A stretch of 64,000 bases of DNA. Source: Sphingomonas sp. CCH21-G11 (GTDB lineage Bacteria; Pseudomonadota; Alphaproteobacteria; Sphingomonadales; Sphingomonadaceae). The position numbers and the translations under genes were made by a program. The stretch covers positions 124,001 through 188,000 of the forward strand of contig NZ_LSHX01000033.1 of the NCBI RefSeq assembly GCF_001555965.1, in the 5' to 3' direction. Shown piece after piece: positions 1-8,108 of the stretch; the stretch's first letter is position 1, and every line of letters starts with the position of its first letter. Below the pieces are notes generated by a model that searched no databases, had not been told where the DNA came from, and worked only from the letters and a program-made list of their open reading frames with translations.

Positions 1-63
1 GGCGAACAGGATCACCGCGGCCAGCACCGCGAAGAGCAGGAAGTTTTTCTGTTCGTCTTTCAC
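1..63 (-). CDS. yidC: Membrane protein insertase YidC, N-terminus only
   Basis: Only the first 21 codons are in the window; the gene continues off the left edge. Read leftward from a GTG at 63, the peptide begins MKDEQKNFLLFAVLAAVILFA: a short charged N-terminus followed by a hydrophobic first membrane segment, as in YidC of Gram-negative bacteria. YidC inserts and folds inner-membrane proteins with or without SecYEG. The assignment relies on this peptide and on the conserved order rpmH-rnpA-yidD-yidC, in which it is the last gene seen here, 28 bases after yidD. Confidence 0.88.
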   Translation of the reverse strand, partial: MKDEQKNFLLFAVLAAVILFA

Positions 64-91
64 CGATCGTCCTCAAACGGAAAATTGCGTC

Positions 92-304
92 TCACGGCAC
101 CGGATCATGGCCGTGCCCGCCCCAGGGATGGCAGCGCGCGATGCGCCGGGCGGCGAGCCATCCGCCCTTCAGCGCCCCATAGCGACGAAGCGCCTCGATT
201 GCATAGGCCGAACAGGAGGGTTGATAGCGGCACGACGGCGGCAGGATGACCGATGGCCCCAGCTGCCAGCCACGCACGAGCAGGATCATGATACGCGCGA
301 TCAC
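92..304 (-). CDS. yidD: Membrane protein insertion efficiency factor YidD
   Basis: A 70-residue protein with the YidD signature: a short hydrophobic N-terminus, then PPSCRYQPSCSAYAIEAL with its paired cysteines, then GGWLAARRIARCHPWGGHGHDPVP. The family is a small membrane-associated protein that aids YidC-dependent insertion. The chosen start is a GTG at 304 that overlaps the rnpA stop by four bases (GTGA), suggesting coupled translation. An ATG five codons further in is an alternative. It lies directly between rnpA and yidC, the usual order. Confidence 0.95.
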   Translation of the reverse strand: MIARIMILLVRGWQLGPSVILPPSCRYQPSCSAYAIEALRRYGALKGGWLAARRIARCHPWGGHGHDPVP

Positions 305-627
305 CGGGCGGTCTTGCGCAGCGCGCGGACCAGCTCGTCGCCCAGCTGGTGAAAATCACGCTCGATTCCGCTGTTTCGCCCGATCAGGACATGGTCGGCA
401 CCGCGCACGCCATGGTCGGGCAGGATCGCGCGGGCGAGTTCGCGCAGGCGCCGCTTCATCCGATTGCGGATGACGGCGTTACCGACCTTCTTGGATACGG
501 TATAGCCGACGCGCATGGTCGGGTCGCCGTCATCGCGCGGGCGGACCAGCAGGACGAAGCCGGGGGTCGGCGCGCGGCGTCCGGCGTTCGCCGCCAGAAA
601 GTCGCCGCGCCGGGTAAGTTGGATCAG
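301..627 (-). CDS. rnpA: Ribonuclease P protein component
   Basis: Protein subunit of RNase P, which helps the catalytic RNA remove 5' leaders from pre-tRNAs. The conserved RNR core is plain: [26 protein letters not shown], preceded by [13 protein letters not shown]. About 108 residues, normal for the family. The start is a problem: between the conserved N-terminus and an ATG at 765 there is no in-frame ATG, GTG or TTG. I give the CTG at 627, which overlaps the rpmH stop and yields MIQLTRR. The alternative is the ATG at 765, which would make a roughly 155-residue form enclosing rpmH in another frame. Confidence 0.88.
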   Translation of the reverse strand: MIQLTRRGDFLAANAGRRAPTPGFVLLVRPRDDGDPTMRVGYTVSKKVGNAVIRNRMKRRLRELARAILPDHGVRGADHVLIGRNSGIERDFHQLGDELVRALRKTAR

Positions 628-758
628 GCCGACAGCTTCTTGCGACCGCGCGCGCGGCGCGCCCGGATCACGTTGCGGCCGCCCGGCGTCGCCATCCGGG
701 CGCGAAAGCCGTGCCGGCGCGCACGCACCAGGTTGCTCGGCTGAAAAGTCCGCTTCAT
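624..758 (-). CDS. rpmH: 50S ribosomal protein L34
   Basis: 44 residues beginning [20 protein letters not shown] and ending [11 protein letters not shown], the standard L34 sequence, very rich in Arg and Lys. L34 is a small protein of the large ribosomal subunit. An AGGGA ribosome-binding site sits about seven bases before the ATG at 758. First gene of the rpmH-rnpA-yidD-yidC cluster. It falls below the length cut-off of simple ORF listings but is unambiguous. Confidence 0.96.
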   Translation of the reverse strand: MKRTFQPSNLVRARRHGFRARMATPGGRNVIRARRARGRKKLSA

Positions 759-782
759 CGCTCATTCCCTGAAGTTCAAAAC

Positions 783-810
783 GCAAAAGGGCCGCCCATG
801 GGACGGCCGT
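783..810 (-). terminator. Hairpin with T-rich tail upstream of rpmH, possible attenuator
   Basis: Read on the minus strand there is an inverted repeat, GGCCGTCC against GGCGGCC around CATG, followed by CTTTTGCGTTTTG, ending about 25 bases before the rpmH start. It looks like a weak intrinsic terminator placed in the rpmH leader, so it may attenuate the operon. The stem has one mismatch and a small loop. No upstream gene on this strand needs terminating here, since comM is divergent. Confidence 0.35.
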
Positions 811-958
811 TGATGGGACGCCGCTACTCGAAGCGCCTGCCCATGTCAATTCGCCATCGGCGTTGCGCGATCCCCCCGCATCGGACGCGATCGCCGGCCG
901 CGCCCCATTCCCCGTCCCGCAAAAGCGGCTATGGTCGCCCGCGCGCAGGGGGAGTTTG

Positions 959-2467
959 ATGGTCGCGATCGTTGCCACGGTGGCCTATCTGGGGCTGGAG
1001 GCCCGCGGTGTCGAGGTGCAGGTCCAGCTGGCGCCGGGGGTGCCCGCCTTCGTCGTCGTCGGCCTGCCCGACAAGGCGGTGGCCGAAAGCCGCGAGCGCG
1101 TGCGCGCCGCGATCGCCGCGATCGGCCTGGCGCTGCCGCCAAAGCGGATTACGGTCAACCTGTCGCCCGCCGATCTGCCCAAGGAAGGGTCGCATTACGA
1201 CCTGCCGATCGCGCTCGGATTGCTCGCCGCGATGGGCGTCGTCGACGCCGAAACGCTCAGCGAGTATGTCGCGGTCGGCGAACTGGGGCTCGACGGGCGC
1301 ATCGCCGCCTCGCCGGGCGTGCTGCTCGCCGCGCTCCACGCCTCCGAACAGGAACGCGGCCTGATCTGTCCGGCGGCGCAGGGTTCGGAAGCCGCCTGGG
1401 CGGGGTCGATCCCGGTCGCGGCGGCACCCGACCTCATAAGCCTCATCAACCACCTGAAGGGCGCGCAGCTCCTGTCGCCGCCGCGCCCGGGCCAGGCCGA
1501 CGACATGGCCGCCGGCCCCGATCTCGCGCAGGTCAAGGGTCAGGAAACCGCCCGCCGCGCGCTCGAGATCGCAGCCGCCGGCGGGCACAACCTGTTGATG
1601 GTCGGGCCGCCGGGGGCGGGCAAATCGCTGATGGCGGCGTGCCTGCCCGGCATCCTGCCGCCGCTCGACCCGGCCGAGGCGCTCGAAGTGTCGATGGTCG
1701 CCAGCGTCGCCGGCACCATTTCCGGCGGGCGGCTGACCCGTGCGCGGCCCTATCGCGCGCCGCACCATTCGGCGTCGATGGCCGCACTGGTCGGCGGCGG
1801 GCTGAAGGCGCGGCCGGGTGAGGTCAGCCTGGCGCATCTGGGCGTCCTTTTCCTCGACGAGCTGCCCGAGTTTCAGCGCGCCGTGCTCGATTCGCTGCGC
1901 CAGCCGCTGGAGACCGGCACCGTCACCGTCGCCCGGGCGAACGCCCACGTCACCTTTCCCGCGCGTGTCCAGCTGATCGCGGCGATGAACCCGTGCCGCT
2001 GCGGGCATCTGGGCGATCCGGCGCTGGCCTGCGCGCGGGCACCGCGGTGCGCCGCCGACTACCAGACCAAGGTGTCGGGCCCGCTGCTCGACCGCATCGA
2101 CCTGCATGTCGAGGTGCAGCCGGTCTCGGCAGCCGATCTCGTCGCGCCCGCGCCCGCCGAGGGGTCGGCAGCGGTAGCGGCACGGGTCGCGGCGGCCCGG
2201 GCCTTGCAACGCGACCGCTATGCCGACGCTGCCGCGCGCACCAATGCCGAGGCCGATGGCGAGGTGCTGGGTGCCCATGCGACCCCCGATGTGGCGGGCC
2301 AGGAACTGCTGGCGCGCGCGGCGGAGGCGATGCGGCTGACTGCGCGCGGCTATACCCGCGTGCTTCGCGTGGCGCGCACCATCGCCGATCTGGCGCAGAG
2401 CGATCAGGTCGGTCGCGTGCACGTTGCCGAAGCGCTGAGCTATCGCCGCCGCGCGCCGGTCAATTAG
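959..2467 (+). CDS. comM: YifB/ComM family Mg-chelatase-like AAA+ ATPase
   Basis: 502 residues, normal for the family. The N-terminal part (MVAIVATVAYLGLEARGVEVQVQL...GLPDKAVAESRERVRAA) is the Lon-S5-fold domain. The central AAA+ domain has a Walker A GPPGAGKS near residue 216 and a Walker B LFLDELPEF. A CRCGHLGDP...C segment is the C-rich insert typical of YifB, and the Mg-chelatase-type C-terminal domain ends the protein. In naturally competent bacteria ComM is a branch-migration helicase acting in recombination of incoming DNA; the role here is inferred. Start chosen at the ATG behind GGGGGAG. Divergent from rpmH. Confidence 0.93.
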   Translation: MVAIVATVAYLGLEARGVEVQVQLAPGVPAFVVVGLPDKAVAESRERVRAAIAAIGLALPPKRITVNLSPADLPKEGSHYDLPIALGLLAAMGVVDAETLSEYVAVGELGLDGRIAASPGVLLAALHASEQERGLICPAAQGSEAAWAGSIPVAAAPDLISLINHLKGAQLLSPPRPGQADDMAAGPDLAQVKGQETARRALEIAAAGGHNLLMVGPPGAGKSLMAACLPGILPPLDPAEALEVSMVASVAGTISGGRLTRARPYRAPHHSASMAALVGGGLKARPGEVSLAHLGVLFLDELPEFQRAVLDSLRQPLETGTVTVARANAHVTFPARVQLIAAMNPCRCGHLGDPALACARAPRCAADYQTKVSGPLLDRIDLHVEVQPVSAADLVAPAPAEGSAAVAARVAAARALQRDRYADAAARTNAEADGEVLGAHATPDVAGQELLARAAEAMRLTARGYTRVLRVARTIADLAQSDQVGRVHVAEALSYRRRAPVN

Positions 2468-2494
2468 CGCCTTGCGTGGGTCACGTGGTGCAGG

Positions 2495-3661
2495 TCACCC
2501 GAACAGATATTGCCGCGTATCCGGATTTTCCCGCCGCCACATGACGGTGTCGAGGAAATAATGGTGCACGTTGATGAATATCCACCCGACGAACAGGAAC
2601 AGCGTGCTGCCGAACACCGCATCATCATAGGGTATGGTGGCGTTGAGCATGATCGGCAGCCCCCAGAAGCCGACAAAGCCCAGGATCACGCCGCTGAGGG
2701 TGAACAGGATCAGGTGGCCCAGCAGCTTGTTGCCCACCAGACGGCGGGCGAGTGACGACGCCTCGGATTCGGACGCGGCAAGCTGCGCCTTCTGGTAATT
2801 GGTCTGAAACCGCCAGACGACGACGAGATATTGCAGCGAATGAAGGGCAGGGGCGACCAGCAGCCACAGGGGATGGACGGTCACGAACCACAGCCAGATG
2901 TACAGGCTGACCGCATAGGCGATAACCCCGTTCACCGGCAGTCGCCCGGTGGACCGCCACCGCGTCGCGAGCATCCCGACCGCGGCGATCCCCGTGGCCG
3001 CCGCCACGACGGTCGAGACGATCACGATCGGATCGGGAAAATCGAAGGTAAAATACTGAAGGCCCCACAATTTCCGCTCGTGGATCGCATCGTTGAAGCC
3101 AAGCCACGCCGCAACCCAGACCGCATAGCAATTGACCAGCAGGACCTTCTTCTCGGACGCGTTGAAATATTGGCGTTTCAACGCGGCATCGACCATCAGC
3201 ATCCCATAGCCCTGCTTGACGTAATGCCAGCCGACAAACAGCGCCATCACATTGGCCGCGTAGCCGAGCAGGCGCGCGTCGGCGGTCAGCAGGCAGAAGG
3301 CGAAAAAGGCCGCCAGCATCGCGGGGACGACAATCCCGGAGAAGACGTACCGGACCTGCATGGCGCGGCCGAGGTCGGCAGTGAACGCCTTTATCCGAAA
3401 CCCGCGATAGAAGATTTGATAGGAATGCGCGAAGTGCGGATGATTGATCAGGTGCGCGATGATCAGCATCGTTCCCGCGACTTGCTCCTGATAACCGGTC
3501 ACCGGCACCATCAGGATCAGCGGCAGGATGATCAGCGAACTGCCGCCAAGACAGAGGAAATCGACCACCGGATTGAACAGGTAACGCTGATCTCGATCGA
3601 CTTGCGGCGGCGGCACGACCACCTGCGGCGCAGCGTCCGGCCGGTAATATTGCGTCGCCAT
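2495..3661 (-). CDS. Polytopic membrane protein with clustered histidines, function unknown
   Basis: 388 residues with roughly eight to nine hydrophobic stretches, so an inner-membrane protein. I do not recognise a characterised family. Histidines lie in or beside the membrane segments in a striking pattern: His70, 74, 76 and 79 (HLINHPHFAHSY), His146 (GWHYVKQGYG), His263, His274 (APALHSLQY) and His366-367 (INVHHYFLD). This recalls the histidine sets of membrane metal enzymes, but that is inference. The C-terminus is a conserved-looking MWRRENPDTRQYLFG. ATG start behind GGGGGAG. Base composition is slightly lower in GC than its neighbours. It stands alone, ending 27 bases from comM (convergent). 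Confidence 0.85.
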   Translation of the reverse strand: MATQYYRPDAAPQVVVPPPQVDRDQRYLFNPVVDFLCLGGSSLIILPLILMVPVTGYQEQVAGTMLIIAHLINHPHFAHSYQIFYRGFRIKAFTADLGRAMQVRYVFSGIVVPAMLAAFFAFCLLTADARLLGYAANVMALFVGWHYVKQGYGMLMVDAALKRQYFNASEKKVLLVNCYAVWVAAWLGFNDAIHERKLWGLQYFTFDFPDPIVIVSTVVAAATGIAAVGMLATRWRSTGRLPVNGVIAYAVSLYIWLWFVTVHPLWLLVAPALHSLQYLVVVWRFQTNYQKAQLAASESEASSLARRLVGNKLLGHLILFTLSGVILGFVGFWGLPIMLNATIPYDDAVFGSTLFLFVGWIFINVHHYFLDTVMWRRENPDTRQYLFG

Positions 3662-3872
3662 AAGCTCCCCCGCGGTCGGGGCGGAGGCATATCGCAGGCA
3701 TAGCTAATGAATGGTTGAAGCGCGCGCGATTGCCCGTCCAGCGACCATGTCGGTCCGGACGGATCAAGCCCCAAGGCGATGGTGCGAGTTGGTCGCGTCG
3801 CGCGATCGAGAGCCGATGCTTGCGGCCCGGCGCGGCATCGGCTAGCGAACCGCGATCCCAGCCAGGGCCTGT

Positions 3873-3957
3873 GCGGGCGTGGTGAAACTGGTAGACGCGC
3901 CGGACTCAAAATCCGGTTCCGCAAGGAGTGTCGGTTCGAGCCCGACCGCCCGCACCA
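3873..3957 (+). tRNA. tRNA-Leu (anticodon CAA)
   Basis: An 85-base cloverleaf with acceptor stem GCGGGCG/CGCCCGC, discriminator A and encoded CCA. The anticodon stem CCGGA/TCCGG carries the loop CTCAAAA, giving CAA, which reads UUG. A long variable arm (TTCCGCAAGGAGTG region) and T loop GTTCGAGCC mark a class II leucine tRNA. Confidence 0.96.
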
Positions 3958-3995
3958 TCTTGTTTCCCGTATCGCGCCGCCCCCCACCGGCAGGG

Positions 3996-4072
3996 TGGCG
4001 ACCCCGGCGTGACTCGAACACGCAACATCCTGCTTAGAAGGCAGGTGCTCTATCCAGTTGAGCTACGGGGCC
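3996..4072 (-). tRNA. tRNA-Arg (anticodon TCT)
   Basis: A 77-base minus-strand tRNA with acceptor GGCCCCG paired to CGGGGTC (one G-T pair), discriminator G and encoded CCA. The anticodon stem CCTGC/GCAGG holds loop CTTCTAA, so the anticodon is TCT, reading AGA. T loop GTTCGAGTC. It is convergent with tRNA-Leu, 38 bases away. Confidence 0.96.
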
Positions 4073-4155
4073 CCGCAATCGGGTCGAACGACCCCGGCCG
4101 GCGGTCCCTTTAGCGCGGATTGCGCTCGGGCAAAATGGCCATCATAGGTCGGGGC

Positions 4156-4887
4156 ATGAACCAGGGGGCGATTCCGGCGGAGCCGCAGGCGGTGACCGCA
4201 TCCAGGCTGGCGGGCACGCATTTCCGCTATTTCGATTTCGTCATGGCGGCATTCGTCACCGTCCTCGTACTGTCCAACGTCATCGGCGCATCGAAGCTGG
4301 CCGAAGTCGGCGGCTTCGTGTTCGGCGCGGGCATCCTGTTCTTTCCGATCAGCTATGTGCTCGGCGACGTGCTGACCGAAGTCTATGGCTATGCCCGCGC
4401 GCGCCGCTGCATCTGGGCGGGCTTTGCGGCGCTGATCTTCCTCGCGGTGATGAGCTGGGTCGTCGTCAGCCTGCCCCCCGCGGCCGGCTGGGGCGGACAG
4501 GCCGCCTATGAACAGGTGTTCGGCCAGGTCTGGCGGATCGTCATCGCGTCGATCGTCGCCTTCTGGGCGGGCGAGTTCGCCAACAGCTTCGTGCTCGCCC
4601 GCCTGAAGGTGCTGACGGGCGGCAAGCATCTGTGGACGCGCACCATCGGCTCGACCGTGGTCGGCCAGGCGATCGACAGCCTGATCTTCTACCCCATCGC
4701 CTTTCTGGGCATCTGGACGACCGAGCAGGTGCTGACGGTCATGGTGACCAACTGGGCGCTCAAGGTCGCCTGGGAGGCGCTGCTCACCCCCGTCACCTAT
4801 GCGGTGGTCAACGGCCTGAAGCGCGCGGAAGGGATCGACCTGTTCGATACCGACACCGATTTCACCCCGTTCAGCGCGAAGGTTTGA
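4156..4887 (+). CDS. yhhQ: Queuosine precursor transporter (VUT/YhhQ family)
   Basis: 243 residues, mostly hydrophobic, with about six membrane segments. The conserved family elements are visible: FDFVMAAFVTVLVLSNVIGASKL near the N-terminus, FFPISYVLGDVLTEVYGYARARR, and WTRTIGSTVVGQAIDSLIFYPIAF. Members take up 7-cyano- or 7-aminomethyl-7-deazaguanine for queuosine modification of tRNA. The ATG at 4156 is preferred because GTCGGGG sits just before it; upstream ATGs at 4120 and 4135 lack such a site. It is monocistronic, downstream of the two tRNA genes. Confidence 0.88.
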   Translation: MNQGAIPAEPQAVTASRLAGTHFRYFDFVMAAFVTVLVLSNVIGASKLAEVGGFVFGAGILFFPISYVLGDVLTEVYGYARARRCIWAGFAALIFLAVMSWVVVSLPPAAGWGGQAAYEQVFGQVWRIVIASIVAFWAGEFANSFVLARLKVLTGGKHLWTRTIGSTVVGQAIDSLIFYPIAFLGIWTTEQVLTVMVTNWALKVAWEALLTPVTYAVVNGLKRAEGIDLFDTDTDFTPFSAKV

Positions 4888-4930
4888 GGAACGCGCCAGT
4901 GGTCTGGCTGGCAAGGATCGTCGCCACGGA

Positions 4931-5000
4931 CTTGATCCGGGGCCCCGCTGCCTGCGCCGGCGCAACAAGAAGCGGGACCCCGGCGCGAGGCCGGGGTGAC
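4931..5000. repeat. Imperfect inverted repeat of the CCCCGG...CCGGGGTGAC type
   Basis: The segment from CTTGATCCGGGGCCCCGCT to AGCGGGACCCCGGCGCGAGG and CCGGGGTGAC forms nested inverted repeats between the convergent yhhQ and purQ genes. Its right half closely resembles the right half of the repeat at 48438-48518. Probably a dispersed palindromic element; it may act as a bidirectional transcription barrier. Confidence 0.6.
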
Positions 5001-5052
5001 GGGAAGAATGAGGGGTATGTGGTCTCTTGTGCCTGCTACCCGAAGCGTCAAC

Positions 5053-5718
5053 TCACGCGACGGCGGCGAGCAGCCCCTCGAACAACCGGCGGCCGTCGGT
5101 GCCGCCATGCGCGGCTTCGATCCGCCGTTCGGGGTGCGGCATCATGCCCAGCACATTGCCGCGATCATTGAGCAGCCCCGCGATCCGGTTGACCGACCCG
5201 TTGACGTTGTCCGTATAGCGGAACGCCACCCGGCCATCGCCCTCAATCCGCGCCAGCGTCGCGCTGTCGGCGAAGTAATTGCCGTCATGGTGCGCGACCG
5301 GAACGGTAATGCGTTCCCCCGCCTGATAGCCGCTGGTGAAGATCGACTGGCTGTTCTCGACCGTCAATGCGACGTCGCGGCAAACGAAATTGAGGCCGGC
5401 ATTGCGCATCAACGCGCCGGGCAGCAGCCCGGTCTCGGTCAGGATCTGAAAGCCGTTGCAGATGCCGATCACCGGCACGCCGCGCTCGGCCGCGTCGATC
5501 ACGGCGCGCATGATTGGCGATCGGGCGGCGATGGCGCCGCAGCGCAGATAGTCGCCGTAGGAAAAGCCGCCGGGCAGCGCGATCAGGCCGAGATTGTCGG
5601 GCAATTCGCTGTCACGGTGCCACACCATCTGGGGCGCGCGACCTGTGACCTGCTCCAGCGCGACCGCGATGTCGCGGTCGCAGTTGGATCCTGGGAAGAC
5701 GATGACGGCGGTGTTCAC
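5053..5718 (-). CDS. purQ: Phosphoribosylformylglycinamidine synthase, glutaminase subunit PurQ
   Basis: 221 residues. A class I glutamine amidotransferase that supplies ammonia from glutamine to PurL for the FGAR to FGAM step of purine synthesis. Nucleophile Cys87 is in GICNGFQ; the His-Glu pair is in [11 protein letters not shown] near the end; [16 protein letters not shown] is the typical PurQ segment. It starts at a GTG (5718) whose GTGA overlaps the purS stop, so the two subunits are translationally coupled. Small-type PurQ, which works with PurS and a separate PurL; purL is not in the window. Confidence 0.96.
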   Translation of the reverse strand: MNTAVIVFPGSNCDRDIAVALEQVTGRAPQMVWHRDSELPDNLGLIALPGGFSYGDYLRCGAIAARSPIMRAVIDAAERGVPVIGICNGFQILTETGLLPGALMRNAGLNFVCRDVALTVENSQSIFTSGYQAGERITVPVAHHDGNYFADSATLARIEGDGRVAFRYTDNVNGSVNRIAGLLNDRGNVLGMMPHPERRIEAAHGGTDGRRLFEGLLAAVA

Positions 5719-5945
5719 GCCCGCTCCACGTGGTAATTCTCGATCACGGTATTCGCGAGCAGCTGGCGGCACATCGCGTCGATCGCGTCGTCGCTGGTAT
5801 CGTCGGCCACTTCCAGCTCGAAATAGCGGCCGGCACGGACATCCTCGACCCCGGCAAAGCCCAGCGCGCCCAGCGCGTGCTGGATCGCCTTGCCCTGGGG
5901 GTCGAGCACCCCGTTCTTCAACGTGACGATGATGCGCAGCTTCAT
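5715..5945 (-). CDS. purS: Phosphoribosylformylglycinamidine synthase subunit PurS
   Basis: 76 residues, [30 protein letters not shown]..., the standard PurS sequence. PurS bridges PurQ and PurL in the three-part FGAM synthase complex. The ATG at 5945 was chosen because the conserved sequence begins there; the longer reading frame upstream has no homology I recognise. It overlaps purQ by four bases and lies 88 bases after purC in the same direction. Confidence 0.95.
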   Translation of the reverse strand: MKLRIIVTLKNGVLDPQGKAIQHALGALGFAGVEDVRAGRYFELEVADDTSDDAIDAMCRQLLANTVIENYHVERA

Positions 5946-6033
5946 GGCGAGCCGATGCTCCAGCGAGGGGCGGTTGGGAATGCCGGACCCTATGCCGCCG
6001 CAACTGCGATGCGGCAAGGGTGAAGCCGCGCGA

Positions 6034-6813
6034 CTACTTGCCCCGGCGCTTGCGGTGCGATTCGAGGTCGAGCACGTCCGATTCGACGCCTTCGGGCAAC
6101 AGGCCAAGCCGGCGCGCGACTTCCTGATACGCCTCGACCTCGCCGCCCAGATCGCGGCGGAAGCGGTCCTTGTCGAGCTTTTCGCCCGACGCCATGTCCC
6201 ACAGCCGGCAGCCGTCCGGGCTGATCTCGTCCGCCAGGATCACCCGGCCATAGTCATTGTCCCAGATGCGGCCGAATTCGAGTTTGAAGTCGACCAGCCG
6301 GATGCCGATCGCCGCGAACATCCCCGACAGAAAATCGTTCACCCGGATCGCCATGTCGGCCATGTCGTGCAGTTCCTCCTGCGCCGCCCAGCCGAAGCAC
6401 AGGATATGTTCGTCGGTGACCATCGGGTCGCCGAGCGCGTCGTCCTTGTAATAATATTCGATGATCGTGCGGGGCAGCGGCGTGCCTTCCTCGATCCCCA
6501 GCTTGGTCGCCAGCGAACCGGCGACGACGTTGCGCACCACGACCTCGACCGGGATGATCTCGACCTGGCGGATCAGCTGCTCGCGCATGTTGAGGCGGCG
6601 GATGAAATGGGTCGGCACGCCGATATTGGCGAGCAGGGTGAAGACATGCTCGGAAATGCGGTTGTTGAGCACGCCCTTGCCGCTGATCGTGCCCTTTTTC
6701 TGGGCATTGAACGCGGTCGCGTCGTCCTTGAAATACTGGATGAGCGTCCCCGGTTCGGGGCCCTCATAAAGGATCTTGGCTTTGCCTTCGTAGATTTGGC
6801 GGCGGCGAGCCAT
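6034..6813 (-). CDS. purC: Phosphoribosylaminoimidazole-succinocarboxamide synthase
   Basis: 259 residues. SAICAR synthetase joins CAIR and aspartate with ATP in purine synthesis. Recognised by [36 protein letters not shown], the NNRISEHVF segment, VRNVVAGSL, and [12 protein letters not shown]. The ATG at 6813 matches the conserved N-terminus. First gene of a purC-purS-purQ transcription unit. The C-terminus ([16 protein letters not shown]) is basic. Confidence 0.96.
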   Translation of the reverse strand: MARRRQIYEGKAKILYEGPEPGTLIQYFKDDATAFNAQKKGTISGKGVLNNRISEHVFTLLANIGVPTHFIRRLNMREQLIRQVEIIPVEVVVRNVVAGSLATKLGIEEGTPLPRTIIEYYYKDDALGDPMVTDEHILCFGWAAQEELHDMADMAIRVNDFLSGMFAAIGIRLVDFKLEFGRIWDNDYGRVILADEISPDGCRLWDMASGEKLDKDRFRRDLGGEVEAYQEVARRLGLLPEGVESDVLDLESHRKRRGK

Positions 6814-6917
6814 GTCGGCATCTATCCCTGAAATGATCGGCCCCGGCAGCGCGGGTCGAGACGCGCTGGCCGGGGCTCCGTAGCGTTCCCTATACCCAAG
6901 CCGCGCGCGTCGCGCAA

Positions 6918-8108
6918 TCAGCGCGCATGCGCCGTTTCCGCCAGTTCGGCGACGGTTTCGACGATCAGCTCGCCCGCGCGCTGGACCTCGGCATGGCTGA
7001 GGAACAGCGGGGTCAAGCCAAAGCGCGCGATGTCGGGGGTCCTGAAGTCGCCGATGACGCCCCGCGCGATCAGCCGGTCGATCAGTGCACGCGCGTGCGG
7101 ATGGCGAAAGGCGATGTGGCTGCCGCGCCGGGCCGGATCGCGTGGCGTCACGCATTCCAGGCCGGCGCGGTCACCTGCCGCTGCCAGCATGTCGAACAAT
7201 CGCGCGCTCTTTGCCGCGACGTCGGCCATGTCGATGTCCGCGAACAGGTCGACGCCGCTTTCCAGCGCCTGCATCGCCAGCATCGCGGGGGTGCCGACCC
7301 GCCAGCGTTCCATGCCCGCGCCGGGGCGATAGGCGTCCTCGAACCCGAAGGGCGCGGCATGGCCCATCCAGCCGCTCAGCGGACTGGTCAGCTTCGCCTG
7401 ATGCCGCCCTGCGACGAACAGGAACGCGGGTGCGCCGGGTCCGCCATTCAGGAACTTGTAGCCGCACCCGACGGCCAGGTCGGCGGCACCCAGATCGACC
7501 TGAACCGCGCCGGTCGAATGCGACAGGTCCCAGCACATCAGCGCGTCCGCCGCCTGCACCCGCGCGGTCCATGCCGCCATGTCGAAGCGTTCGGCGGTCT
7601 TGTAATGAACATGAGTGAGCAGCACGATCGCGGTCCTATCGTCGATCGCATCGTCCAACGCCTCGCGCGCCACCGCATGCACCCGCCCGCCGGGGACGCA
7701 CGCCGCCGCCCCCTCGGCGATGTGCAGGTCGGTCGGGAAGTTGCCGGCTTCCGTGACGATCGTCCGGCGGGTGGGGTGATGGCGCAGCGCCGCGACGAGC
7801 AGCTTGAACAAATTGACCGAGACCGAATCGGCGACGATCACTTCGTCGGGGGCCGCGCCGATCAGCGGTGCGATCTTCGCGCCGATCCGCGCCGGGCTGT
7901 CCATCCAGCCTTCGTCCCAGCTGCGGATCAGCCGCTCGCCCCATTGCCGCTCGATCATGTCGCGGCCGGCGATCTCGGTTGCGCGCGGCAGCGGCCCGAG
8001 CGAGTTGCCGTCGAGATAGATGATGCCCTCGGGCAGCATGAAACGATCGCGCAGGGCGCGCAGCGTATCGTCGGCATCCAGCGCGCGGGCTTCGGCCGGC
8101 GTCGTCAT
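6918..8108 (-). CDS. kynU: Kynureninase
   Basis: 396 residues. A PLP enzyme cleaving kynurenine to anthranilate and alanine in tryptophan breakdown. Family marks: [11 protein letters not shown] at residues 32-42, GNFPTDLHI, the [38 protein letters not shown] block with PLP-binding Lys218, and [16 protein letters not shown]. The ATG at 8108 overlaps the stop of the upstream hydrolase by four bases (ATGA), so the pair is probably a two-gene operon in which the hydrolase would supply kynurenine. Confidence 0.95.
   Translation of the reverse strand: MTTPAEARALDADDTLRALRDRFMLPEGIIYLDGNSLGPLPRATEIAGRDMIERQWGERLIRSWDEGWMDSPARIGAKIAPLIGAAPDEVIVADSVSVNLFKLLVAALRHHPTRRTIVTEAGNFPTDLHIAEGAAACVPGGRVHAVAREALDDAIDDRTAIVLLTHVHYKTAERFDMAAWTARVQAADALMCWDLSHSTGAVQVDLGAADLAVGCGYKFLNGGPGAPAFLFVAGRHQAKLTSPLSGWMGHAAPFGFEDAYRPGAGMERWRVGTPAMLAMQALESGVDLFADIDMADVAAKSARLFDMLAAAGDRAGLECVTPRDPARRGSHIAFRHPHARALIDRLIARGVIGDFRTPDIARFGLTPLFLSHAEVQRAGELIVETVAELAETAHAR

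Noticed and set aside
929..2422. Long open frame antisense to comM, about 497 codons
   Set aside because: Long antisense frames are expected in high-GC genes. The product is Arg/Gly/His-rich with no recognisable domain and comM itself is unmistakable.
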